From: Wenzhouxiangella sp.
GTDB lineage: Bacteria > Pseudomonadota > Gammaproteobacteria > Xanthomonadales > Wenzhouxiangellaceae
Direction of reading: 5' to 3'
Assembly: GCA_007119095.1 (NCBI GenBank)
Contig: SKQI01000183.1
Coordinates: forward strand, 1 to 12,328
Length of the DNA stretch: 12,328 nucleotides
Below the pieces are notes generated by a model. The model searched no databases and had not been told where the DNA came from. It worked only from the letters and a program-made list of their open reading frames with translations. Below are positions 6,084 through 12,328 of this stretch, piece after piece (the stretch's first letter is position 1; every line of letters starts with the position of its first letter). Both the position numbers and the translations under genes were made by a program.

Positions 6084-7388
6084 ATGCGTTTTCTCGGTCC
6101 AGCCCTGGTTTTGCTCATGCTTGGCGCCAATGCGTTTGGTGGTGAGGTGCAGAACCTGCGTGTCTGGGCAGGGCCTGACAGCACGCGCGCCGTTCTGGAC
6201 CTGGAAGGTCGGGTCGAGTATCGCTTGTTCACCCTCGCCAACCCAACCCGCCTGGTCGTAGATATCGATTCCACGAGTATTCGCGGGGAGTTGCCGTTCA
6301 ACCCGGAACGCGGCGGTGTTATCACCGGCGTTCGGCACGGTATTCGAAATGGCGTTGATCTGCGCGTGGTCTTCGACCTGCAGGGCTCGGTCAAACCGCA
6401 GAGTTTTTTGCTCGATCCGGCAGGTGAATATGGTCATCGCCTGGTCATTGACCTGATTCCTGAAAATGCCCAGACACCCGCAGAGCGGGTGCGAGAGGTG
6501 ACCCGCTCGGCGCGCAACGGGCAACGTGAAATGATCGTCGCGATCGACCCCGGCCACGGTGGTGAAGACCCGGGGGCAGTCGGCCCGGGTGGGACCTTCG
6601 AGAAAGAGGTTACTCTCGCCATAGCCCGTGAGCTGGAGCGTCGAATCAACGAAATGTCAGGCATGCGCGCGGTGCTTATCCGAACTGGCGACTACTTTGT
6701 GCCGTTACAGGAACGCTACGATCGAGCCCGCCAGGCGCAGGCGGACCTTTTTCTGTCCATTCATGCCGATGCTTTCCGAGACTTTCGAGTGCGTGGCAGT
6801 TCCGTCTATGTCTTGTCAAGAAGCGGCGCCTCCAGCGAGGCCGCCAGGCTCCTGGCCAAGCGTGAAAACCAGTCAGACCTCATCGGTGGTGTGCGGCTGG
6901 ATCGTGGAGACGACATGCTGAGCTCGGTGCTGCTGGATTTGTCTCAGAGCGCGGCACTGGAATACAGCAATAATGCGGCAGAAAAAATACTCGAGCAGTT
7001 GGGGGCGGTCGGTCGACGGCATCGCTCTCGCGTGGAACGTGCCAATTTCGTCGTGCTCAGATCGCCGGATGTGCCCAGTGTGCTCATCGAAGTGGGGTTC
7101 ATCAGCAACCCGCAGGATGAGCAAAACCTGAATAATGCTGAACATCGCCGCCGTGTTGCCTCCGCTATCGCATCCGGGGTCAATGACCACTTCATGCGCA
7201 CGGCACCACAAGGCACCTGGTTTGCTGCCAATCGCACGCGGGACCGGCATGTCGTCGAGCGTGGTGACACGCTGGGTGTGATTGCGCGTCGCTACCAGGT
7301 CAGCGTCAACCAGCTTCGTGAAGCCAACAATCTCAACGGTGATGTCATCCATCCCGGGGCGGTGCTGGTGATTCCTGCCGGGAGTTGA
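6084..7388 (+). CDS. amiB: N-acetylmuramoyl-L-alanine amidase, AmiB type (AMIN, Amidase_3, LysM)
   Basis: This periplasmic zinc amidase cuts the bond between N-acetylmuramic acid and L-alanine of the stem peptide to split septal peptidoglycan. The 434-residue protein has a signal peptide (about 1-19), an AMIN domain (about 22-125) for septal targeting, an Amidase_3 domain (about 150-372) and a C-terminal LysM domain (about 388-432, VERGDTLGVIA...IHPGAVLVIP). The active site is intact: His158 in DPGHGG, Glu173, His227 in SIHADA, and catalytic Glu336 in IEVGFISNP. The insert at about 268-320 corresponds to the autoinhibitory region of AmiB/AmiC enzymes, so an activator such as NlpD or EnvC is expected. 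I prefer amiB to amiC because of the LysM domain and the location before mutL, as in E. coli. The nlpD gene lies about 0.9 kb upstream. Confidence 0.93.
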   Translation: MRFLGPALVLLMLGANAFGGEVQNLRVWAGPDSTRAVLDLEGRVEYRLFTLANPTRLVVDIDSTSIRGELPFNPERGGVITGVRHGIRNGVDLRVVFDLQGSVKPQSFLLDPAGEYGHRLVIDLIPENAQTPAERVREVTRSARNGQREMIVAIDPGHGGEDPGAVGPGGTFEKEVTLAIARELERRINEMSGMRAVLIRTGDYFVPLQERYDRARQAQADLFLSIHADAFRDFRVRGSSVYVLSRSGASSEAARLLAKRENQSDLIGGVRLDRGDDMLSSVLLDLSQSAALEYSNNAAEKILEQLGAVGRRHRSRVERANFVVLRSPDVPSVLIEVGFISNPQDEQNLNNAEHRRRVASAIASGVNDHFMRTAPQGTWFAANRTRDRHVVERGDTLGVIARRYQVSVNQLREANNLNGDVIHPGAVLVIPAGS

Positions 7389-7671
7389 GGGGGGCGGGAA
7401 ACCCGAGCAGCGTTGGGTCTCGGCGAACGGGCTTTAAAAAGTGTTCAAGCCGTCCTTGAGCAGTGAATTCCGCTACCGTTCGAGGCGGTGGCGAGGTCTT
7501 CAGCAAAATCTTCTGCCGATGACAACTTTCAGGCTTCCAGCTCGGAGTGATTGCCAGCACCTGCCGAGGCGCAATGCCGATCAGGCTGAGTTTTGCGGGC
7601 GTTGGCTTTTCAAAGCGTTTACCATTGGCGCTTGCTGATTTTTCAAGCCCCCCAAAGCACCAAGTTCGTTC
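7389..7671. other. 283-bp gap between amiB and mutL with no supported gene
   Basis: I find no protein-coding or tRNA signal here. Small inverted repeats occur: CCGAG/CTCGG (around 7403-7425) and AAGCG/CGCTT (7613-7617 with 7629-7633), the latter followed 5 nt later by TTTTT (7639-7643). The second could be a weak attenuator or terminator ahead of mutL, but the stem is short and separated from the T run. I see no good sigma70 promoter and no Shine-Dalgarno sequence before mutL. Confidence 0.35.
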
Positions 7672-9438
7672 ATGCCTATTCGTCAGTTGCCCGAGCATCT
7701 TGTCAATCAGATCGCCGCCGGTGAGGTGGTCGAGCGTCCTGCATCCGTGGTCAAAGAGCTGGTGGAAAACAGTCTTGACGCGGGCGCCGGGCGCATCCGG
7801 GTCGAAGTCGAGCAAGGGGGAATGCGTCGTATCCGGATCAGCGATGACGGTGGAGGCATACCCGGCGAGCAGCTGCCGTTGGCGCTGAGTCCTCACGCCA
7901 CCAGCAAGATCAGCTGCCTGGAAGACCTTGAAGGTGTGGCCAGTCTGGGCTTTCGTGGCGAGGCCTTGGCCTCGATTGCCTCAGTGGCACGGATGCGGAT
8001 TGCCTCGCGATCGGCTGATGCCGACGCCGGCCATGAAATCGAAGCAGAGGGTGGTCAGGTCAGCGGCCCGCGCCCGGCCGGGCTGGCCGGCGGCACTGTC
8101 ATCGAAGTACGTGATCTGTTCTACAACACGCCGGCCCGACGCAAGTTCTTGCGCACTGAGCGGACCGAATTCAACCATATCGATGAGTTGATCAAGCGCA
8201 TGGCGCTGGCTAACAGCGAGGTCGCTTTTGAGCTGCATCACAATGGCCGCGCCGTGCGCCGCCTGCCGCCGGCCCAGGGCGAGGCAGGTGCGATCAGGCG
8301 GGTGGGCGATGTCTGCGGCAGCGCGTTTGTCGACGAGGCGCTGAGTCTGGAAAATGAACATGCCGGTTTGCGCTTGTCGGGCTGGATTGCCCGACCGAGT
8401 TTTTCCCGCAGTCAGGCCGATCTTCAGTTCTTCTTCGTCAACGGTCGGCTGGTCCGCGACCGCCTGGTCGCTCACGCGATTCGCCAGGCCTACCGTGACG
8501 TGCTGTTTCATGGTCGGCACCCGGCCTTTGTGCTGATGCTGAACCTGGATCCGCGCCGGGTCGATGTCAACGTCCATCCACAAAAGACAGAAGTGCGGTT
8601 TCGCGACGGCCGCCTGGTTCATGATTTTCTGTTTTCGACCATCAATCGCGCCCTGGCCGACACTCGGCCTGGACACAGCGAGGTCGCGCCGGCCAGGGTG
8701 CCGTTTTCGGCCGGCTCCTCGCCTGGTGCTTCGCCAGTGCAGCAGGGTGGATTGGGCCTGAGCGTGGCCGACAGCGTGGCGCGCTATGCCCAGCTGGCCA
8801 GGACGCCAGAGCAAGGCGGTGCAGGGCATGGCAGTACAACGCCGGATGACTCAATCCCGCCGCTGGGCTTTGCCGTGGCCCAGATTCACGGCGTGTTCGT
8901 GCTGGCCGAAAACGCCCGTGGCCTGGTGGTGGTGGACATGCACGCGGCCCACGAGCGCATCGTCTATGAACAGCTCAAGCGGACCTGGGGCGAAGATCGG
9001 GTGCGTTCCCAACGCCTGCTGGTGCCTGAGCGGCTGGCAGTTTCCGAGCGGGAAGCGCGCGCGGTTGAAAAGCACGGATCGGACCTGGCCCGACTGGGTT
9101 TCGAGCTGACCCTGGCCGGTCCGGAAGCGGTGACGGTGCGCGCCATACCGAGCCTGCTGGCAAGGGCTGACAGCCTGGGTCTGGTGCGCGATGTCCTGTC
9201 CGATCTGGTCGAGCTGGGCGATAGTGCGCGAATCGAGTCGGCAGTCGACGAGTTGCTGTCGACCATGGCCTGCCACGGATCGGTGCGCGCCAACCGGCGC
9301 CTGAATATCGAGGAAATGAACGCGCTGCTGCGTGATATGGAACGCACTGAGCGCAGTGATCAGTGCAACCACGGCCGCCCAACCTGGGTCGAGCTGGACA
9401 TGAAGTCGCTGGATCGGCTGTTCCTGCGTGGACAGTAA
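7672..9438 (+). CDS. mutL: DNA mismatch repair protein MutL with endonuclease motif
   Basis: MutL couples mismatch recognition by MutS to strand incision. The 588-residue product has an N-terminal GHKL ATPase: NQIAAGEVVERP (12-23), KELVENSLDAGA (28-39, with Glu29 and Asn33), DDGGGI (58-63), PHATSKI and GFRGEAL (93-99). The transducer region ends with VDVNVHPQKTEVRF. After a variable linker (about 333-400) comes the dimerisation domain with DMHAAHERIVYE (422-433), a form of the DQHA-x2-E-x4-E endonuclease motif, plus ACHGSVRA (533-540) and CNHGRPTW near the C-terminus (usually CPHGRPT). These suggest a nicking MutL that does not rely on MutH, unlike E. coli; that is inference from the family. 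The ATG has no clear ribosome binding site. The end overlaps miaA by 11 bp. Confidence 0.97.
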   Translation: MPIRQLPEHLVNQIAAGEVVERPASVVKELVENSLDAGAGRIRVEVEQGGMRRIRISDDGGGIPGEQLPLALSPHATSKISCLEDLEGVASLGFRGEALASIASVARMRIASRSADADAGHEIEAEGGQVSGPRPAGLAGGTVIEVRDLFYNTPARRKFLRTERTEFNHIDELIKRMALANSEVAFELHHNGRAVRRLPPAQGEAGAIRRVGDVCGSAFVDEALSLENEHAGLRLSGWIARPSFSRSQADLQFFFVNGRLVRDRLVAHAIRQAYRDVLFHGRHPAFVLMLNLDPRRVDVNVHPQKTEVRFRDGRLVHDFLFSTINRALADTRPGHSEVAPARVPFSAGSSPGASPVQQGGLGLSVADSVARYAQLARTPEQGGAGHGSTTPDDSIPPLGFAVAQIHGVFVLAENARGLVVVDMHAAHERIVYEQLKRTWGEDRVRSQRLLVPERLAVSEREARAVEKHGSDLARLGFELTLAGPEAVTVRAIPSLLARADSLGLVRDVLSDLVELGDSARIESAVDELLSTMACHGSVRANRRLNIEEMNALLRDMERTERSDQCNHGRPTWVELDMKSLDRLFLRGQ

Positions 9439-10408
9439 TTCCGGCGCCAGTCGGCCCTTGCCCCCCGCCGTTCTTCTGGCTGGCCCGACTGCGGCTGGCA
9501 AAACCGGCCTGGCCCTGGCCCTGGCCGACCGGTTGCCCGTCAGTCTGATCAGCGTGGACTCCGCCCAGGTCTACTGCGGCATGGATATCGGCTCGGCCAA
9601 GCCGGATGCCGCCACCCTGGCCAGGTATCCGCATGCGCTGATTGATCTTCGCGAGCCGGAACAGGCCTATTCGGCCGCCGAATTTGCCCATGATGCAGAG
9701 GCTGCCATGCGCGCGGCCTGGTCGGCAGGTCGGCTGCCGCTACTGGTTGGGGGCACCATGATGTACTTCAGGGCGCTGCTGTACGGTATGGATCGTCTGC
9801 CGGCCGCCGACCCGGCGTTCCGTCAGAACATCGCCGAGCGCGCGGCGCGAACGGGTTGGGCGGCGCTGCACCATGAACTGGCCCGGATCGATCCGCCTTC
9901 GGCGGCCCGAATCAGGCCCTCCGACCCGCAGCGCATTCAGCGCGCGCTTGAAATTCATTATCTGACCGGCCAGCCTCCCAGCACCCTTCGCCAGATCAAG
10001 CCTCGGCCCAGATTTGCCGCCTTGAGACTTGTAGTGACGCCCTCTGATCGCCATATCCTGCATGAACGGATCGCTGACCGGCTGGATGCCATGTTTGGCG
10101 CGGGTTTCCTGGATGAAGTCAGGCGCTTGCGCGAGCGTCCCGACCTTGGTCCAGGCTGTGCATCCATGAAAAGCGTGGGTTATCGGCAGGCCTGGGCGCA
10201 CCTGGACGGTGCTTTCGGCGAGCAGTTGTTTCGGCAGAGAGCGCAGGCGGCTACCCGGCAATTGGCCAAGCGACAGCTAACGGCGTTGCGGCAGTTTACC
10301 GATAGCCTCTGGTATGATCCGGGCCGAAGTCGTACCATTAACTGGATTTTCAGGCAAGTAGAGGGTTTTTTTGACAGATCGCAGGATAGTCAACCCGGTG
10401 AAGCATAG
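9428..10408 (+). CDS. miaA: tRNA dimethylallyltransferase MiaA
   Basis: MiaA transfers a dimethylallyl group to N6 of A37 in tRNAs that read codons beginning with U. The 326-residue product has the P-loop GPTAAGKT (19-26) and the catalytic SVDSAQVY..MDIGSAKP (42-59, Asp44). Other family motifs are VGGTMMYFRALLYG, the helical insert with DPQRIQRALEIHYLTG, and MKSVGYRQAW with a closing TRQLAKRQLTALRQF. Residue 50, usually Arg or Lys in this motif, is Cys; I do not know whether that affects activity. The GTG start lies inside the last codons of mutL, so translation is probably coupled. About 16 residues past the last family motif are of no known function. hfq follows after 91 bp, and promoter-like sequences lie near and beyond the gene's end. 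Confidence 0.96.
   Translation: MDSNSGASRPLPPAVLLAGPTAAGKTGLALALADRLPVSLISVDSAQVYCGMDIGSAKPDAATLARYPHALIDLREPEQAYSAAEFAHDAEAAMRAAWSAGRLPLLVGGTMMYFRALLYGMDRLPAADPAFRQNIAERAARTGWAALHHELARIDPPSAARIRPSDPQRIQRALEIHYLTGQPPSTLRQIKPRPRFAALRLVVTPSDRHILHERIADRLDAMFGAGFLDEVRRLRERPDLGPGCASMKSVGYRQAWAHLDGAFGEQLFRQRAQAATRQLAKRQLTALRQFTDSLWYDPGRSRTINWIFRQVEGFFDRSQDSQPGEA
10310..10318 (+). promoter_or_regulatory. Candidate extended -10 promoter inside the end of miaA
   Basis: TGG-TATGAT forms an extended -10 (TGnTATGAT; TATGAT at 10313-10318). No good -35 lies 16-17 bp upstream. E. coli hfq is known to be transcribed partly from promoters inside miaA, so the position is sensible, but the bases also encode Leu-Trp-Tyr-Asp and may be fortuitous. 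Confidence 0.28.
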
Positions 10409-10438
10409 GCAGACTGGGGCTTGGCTAACTGAAGAAAT

Positions 10439-10469
10439 CTTGAAAACGCTCAGGCGACCCAATAAAAAA
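10439..10469 (+). promoter_or_regulatory. Candidate promoter for hfq, sigma70-like and heat-shock-like
   Basis: CTTGAAA (10439-10445) followed after 12 bp by CCCAATAAA (10458-10466) resembles the heat-shock sigma32 pattern (CTTGAA, then CCCCATnT). The same stretch also reads as a sigma70 promoter, TTGAAA (10440-10445), 17 bp, TAAAAA (10463-10468). It would start transcription about 25 nt before the hfq ATG. Heat-shock promoters for hfq are known in E. coli, which raises the prior. Confidence 0.42.
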
Positions 10470-10499
10470 CAACGACATAGAACTTAAAGGAGTGAGAGC

Positions 10500-10739
10500 A
10501 TGTCCAAGGGTCAATCGCTGCAGGATCCGTTTCTGAACGCGCTGCGCAGAGAGCGTGTGCCAGTGGCCATCTATCTGGTCAATGGCATCAAGCTGCAGGG
10601 GCAAATCGAGTCATTCGATAACTTCGTCGTGTTGCTGAAGAATTCCGTTAGTCAAATGATCTACAAGCATGCCATCTCCACCGTCGTGCCGACACGTAAC
10701 GTGCGCTTTGGTGACGATGAGGAGGGTCAGGGCTCCTGA
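10500..10739 (+). CDS. hfq: RNA chaperone Hfq
   Basis: Hfq is a hexameric Sm-like protein that pairs small RNAs with target mRNAs. The 79-residue product is nearly colinear with E. coli Hfq over its core: KGQSLQDPFLNALRRERVP, with proximal-face Gln8 and Asp9 and the rim patch Arg16, Arg17 and Arg19; Lys31; the Sm1 segment with Phe39 and Phe42; and Sm2 YKHAISTVVP with Tyr55, Lys56 and His57. The C-terminal tail is short and acidic (GDDEEGQGS) compared with the roughly 30-residue disordered tail of E. coli, which may change RNA release and cycling. The ATG has an excellent AAAGGAG (10486-10492) with 7-nt spacing. The last codons double as the ribosome binding site of hflX. Confidence 0.98.
   Translation: MSKGQSLQDPFLNALRRERVPVAIYLVNGIKLQGQIESFDNFVVLLKNSVSQMIYKHAISTVVPTRNVRFGDDEEGQGS
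10720..10726 (+). promoter_or_regulatory. Ribosome binding site for hflX inside the end of hfq
   Basis: AGGAGGG lies within the final hfq codons, 9 nt from a CTG at 10736 that overlaps the hfq stop (CTGA) and is in frame with HflX. No ATG, GTG or TTG in that frame occurs between the upstream in-frame stop (10718-10720) and GTG 10871. This is the main evidence for a near-cognate start. Confidence 0.5.
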
Positions 10740-12043
10740 TCGAGCAGGCCCCCCCCGAGCGGTCGGCCAGCGCCAACCGCACCCTGCTGCTGCATCCGGT
10801 CATTGATCTTTCAGATGACCAGGACTCGCGTGAGGAGTTTCGGCGCCTTGCGGAGTCCGCTGGCCTGGAGGTGGTTGCCGAGCTGCTGGCCCCTCGCGAC
10901 CGACCGGACCCGCGCTATTTCGTTGGTGCGGGCAAGGTAGACGAAACCTTGGCGGCGGTCACCGACAACAGCGTGGATCTGGTGCTGGTCAACGGGCGGT
11001 TGAGTCCGGTTCAGGAACGTAACCTGGCCCGGCGCTTGAACTGCAACGTGCTTGATCGCACTACCCTTATTCTTGATATTTTCGCTCAGCGTGCGCGTTC
11101 GCACGAAGGCAAGCTGCAGGTCGAGCTGGCGCAGCTGCGTCATCTGTCGACTCGCCTGGTCCGGGGCTGGACCCACCTGGAACGCCAGCGCGGCGGCATC
11201 GGCCTGCGCGGTCCGGGTGAAACCCAGCTCGAGACCGACCGCCGCCTGCTGGGGGATCGGATTCGCCAGCTGACGGCACGCCTGGCCAAGGTCGAGCAGC
11301 GCCGGGCCCAGGGTCGGCGTGCACGCAGCCGTGGCGATGTGCCGCTGGTCGCCCTGGTTGGCTATACCAATGCCGGCAAGTCGACCTTGTTCAATCGGCT
11401 TACCGAGGCCCGGGTCATGGCCAGGGATCAGCTGTTTGCGACCCTGGATCCAACCGTGCGCCGGATCGAAAACCTTGCCGGTGGTACGGTACTGATGAGT
11501 GACACAGTCGGTTTTATTCGTGACCTTCCGCACGAACTGATCGCTGCCTTTCGTGCGACCCTCGAAGAAACTCTGTCTGCCAGCCTGGTTGTGCACGTCA
11601 TCGACGGCTCGGATCCGGACCGTGGTCGCCACATGGCAGTGGTGGAAGAAGTGCTGGAAGACATCGGCGCCGGTGAGCTGCCGCGGCTGAAAGTCTTCAA
11701 CAAGGTCGACGCGACCGATCATGCCCCTGGCGTGGAGCGCGACGAGCGTGGCGAGGTGGTTTCAGCCTGGGTTTCGGCGGTGACAGGCGAGGGCATGGAT
11801 GCCCTGATGCGGGCAGTCGAGGAGCGCATTGGCCAAGGTCGCATTCGGCGACGAATTCACCTGCCGGCAAGAGGTCAGCGATTGCGCGCGCGCCTGTTCG
11901 AGCTCGGTGTAGTGCGCGAGGAAACCAGTGATGACGCCGGTGGCTGCCACCTGGATGTTGATCTCGACCAGCGCGATGTGCGCGTGTTGACGCGGCTTGA
12001 CGGTCTGGATGGCAAACTGGCCCGGCAACTGCTGTTAAACTAG
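10736..12043 (+). CDS. hflX: Ribosome-splitting GTPase HflX
   Basis: HflX binds stalled 70S ribosomes and splits them, notably after heat shock. The family N-terminal domain is recognisable from TLLLHP and includes PDPRYFVGAGKV, LSPVQERNL, RTTLILDIFAQRA and the glycine-rich GGIGLRGPGETQLE that marks HflX. The GTPase domain follows: G1 GYTNAGKS (209-216 from the CTG), G2 around LFATLDPT, G3 DTVGF, G4 NKVD and G5 SAVTGEG. The first conventional in-frame start is GTG 10871, but conserved family sequence is already open for about 45 codons before it. I therefore place the start at CTG 10736, giving 435 residues against 426 in E. coli. Alternatively, a one-base error in the C8 tract (10749-10756) would join an ATG at 10717 to this frame. 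The gene identity is secure; the exact start is not. Confidence 0.93.
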   Translation: MIEQAPPERSASANRTLLLHPVIDLSDDQDSREEFRRLAESAGLEVVAELLAPRDRPDPRYFVGAGKVDETLAAVTDNSVDLVLVNGRLSPVQERNLARRLNCNVLDRTTLILDIFAQRARSHEGKLQVELAQLRHLSTRLVRGWTHLERQRGGIGLRGPGETQLETDRRLLGDRIRQLTARLAKVEQRRAQGRRARSRGDVPLVALVGYTNAGKSTLFNRLTEARVMARDQLFATLDPTVRRIENLAGGTVLMSDTVGFIRDLPHELIAAFRATLEETLSASLVVHVIDGSDPDRGRHMAVVEEVLEDIGAGELPRLKVFNKVDATDHAPGVERDERGEVVSAWVSAVTGEGMDALMRAVEERIGQGRIRRRIHLPARGQRLRARLFELGVVREETSDDAGGCHLDVDLDQRDVRVLTRLDGLDGKLARQLLLN

Positions 12044-12154
12044 GCGGCTGCATTCAGGTCCTACCGAGACCATTCAACATCCAAGGCCGCCTTACGAGCC
12101 GGCTTGAGATGCCCCTTGAAAGATTTGTGACTAGCAGATTACACGGAGAAATCG

Positions 12155-12328
12155 ATGCCCTGGAATGAACCTGGACGCGGAAGCGGTGGCGGTGGTGGTG
12201 ACCGCGATCCGTGGAAGGGCGGCAATGGACAGCAGCCGCCGGATCTCGACGAGGTCTTTGCCAACGTACAACGTCGCCTGAAAAAAATCATGGGCGGCGG
12301 TGGAGACAGCGGTAAGGGCGGTGGCTCA
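12155..12328 (+). CDS. hflK: HflK, FtsH-modulating SPFH protein (3' part beyond window)
   Basis: HflK with HflC forms a large periplasm-facing membrane cage around the FtsH protease and restrains it. Only 58 codons are visible, open to the window edge: MPWNEPG, a Gly-rich stretch, DRDPWKGG, then PPDLDEVFANVQRRLKKIMGG and more Gly/Ser. The MxWNxPG start, DPW and PPDLDE..F motifs are typical of the cytoplasmic N-terminus of HflK; the transmembrane helix and SPFH domain would lie further on. GGAG (12145-12148) lies 6 nt before the ATG. The 111-bp gap after hflX contains a small hairpin but no T tract, so readthrough from hflX is likely. The place after hflX matches the conserved hfq-hflX-hflK-hflC order. 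Confidence 0.93.
   Translation, partial: MPWNEPGRGSGGGGGDRDPWKGGNGQQPPDLDEVFANVQRRLKKIMGGGGDSGKGGGS

Noticed and set aside
7345..7896. Minus-strand frame of 183 codons spanning the amiB-mutL gap
   Set aside because: It overlaps the ends of two secure genes, shows no domain or convincing ribosome binding site, and its gap portion is unremarkable.
10371..10376. Perfect TTGACA near the end of miaA as a -35 for hfq
   Set aside because: No -10 hexamer lies at 15-19 bp; the sequence there is CCCGGT-like.
10811..11722. Long open frame (303 codons) on the minus strand opposite hflX
   Set aside because: It is antisense to strongly conserved HflX motifs, has a low-complexity composition without recognisable domains, and is what GC-rich codon usage produces by chance.
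10871..12043. GTG 10871 as the hflX start
   Set aside because: It would remove about 45 residues of conserved N-terminal domain and has no good ribosome binding site; CTG 10736 has a strong one.
12082..12106. Hairpin CAAG(G)CCG / CGGCTTG between hflX and hflK as a terminator
   Set aside because: It has a bulge and no T tract follows, so it does not look like a Rho-independent terminator.
12111..12141. CCCCTTGAAA with CAGATTA as a heat-shock promoter for hflK
   Set aside because: The -10 is poor and the start would fall on the ribosome binding site at 12145.

Overview
The window is a gene-dense, GC-rich (roughly 60% G+C by eye) piece of a gammaproteobacterial chromosome. Three conserved gene orders point there: petC-sspA-sspB, surE-pcm-nlpD, and amiB-mutL-miaA-hfq-hflX-hflK. 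MutL carries a metal-binding endonuclease motif, as in Pseudomonas- and Xanthomonas-type lineages, rather than the MutH-dependent E. coli form. I cannot name a genus. There are no tRNAs, rRNAs, CRISPR arrays, insertion sequences or other signs of recent transfer.

Layout: (1) 2-1793, plus strand: the end of the cytochrome bc1 operon (petC, cut at the left edge), then sspA and sspB, the RNA-polymerase-associated and ClpXP-adaptor starvation proteins. (2) 1794-2662, minus strand: a translationally coupled pair, an SmrA-like Smr-domain protein followed by a small membrane-anchored DUF3301 protein, convergent with sspB. (3) 2663-2808: a divergent promoter region with a perfect 10-bp palindrome. 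(4) 2809-5161, plus strand: surE, pcm and nlpD with overlapping ends; rpoS does not follow nlpD. (5) 5162-6083: nsrR, an Rrf2-family nitric-oxide sensor with its three cluster cysteines, a candidate NsrR half-site upstream and a candidate terminator downstream. (6) 6084-12328, plus strand: amiB, a 283-bp gap, then mutL, miaA, hfq and hflX, tightly spaced or overlapping except for about 90 bp before hfq, and finally the first 58 codons of hflK, running off the right edge.

How the genes relate: AmiB is a septal peptidoglycan amidase with a putative autoinhibitory segment. NlpD is a lipoprotein with a catalytically degenerate LytM domain of the kind that activates such amidases, and the two lie about 0.9 kb apart around nsrR. 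SurE and Pcm are stationary-phase or damage-response proteins. MutL, MiaA, Hfq, HflX and HflK serve mismatch repair, tRNA modification, sRNA regulation, ribosome rescue and FtsH control; their shared locus is conserved rather than a single pathway.

Most of the window is ordinary core genome and I found no clearly new system. The points most worth a second look are the apparent non-ATG (CTG) start of hflX beside an eight-C tract, the NsrR-type half-site upstream of nsrR, a heat-shock-like promoter before hfq, a CxxC pair at the thioredoxin-type active-site position of SspA, and the AmiB/NlpD proximity.
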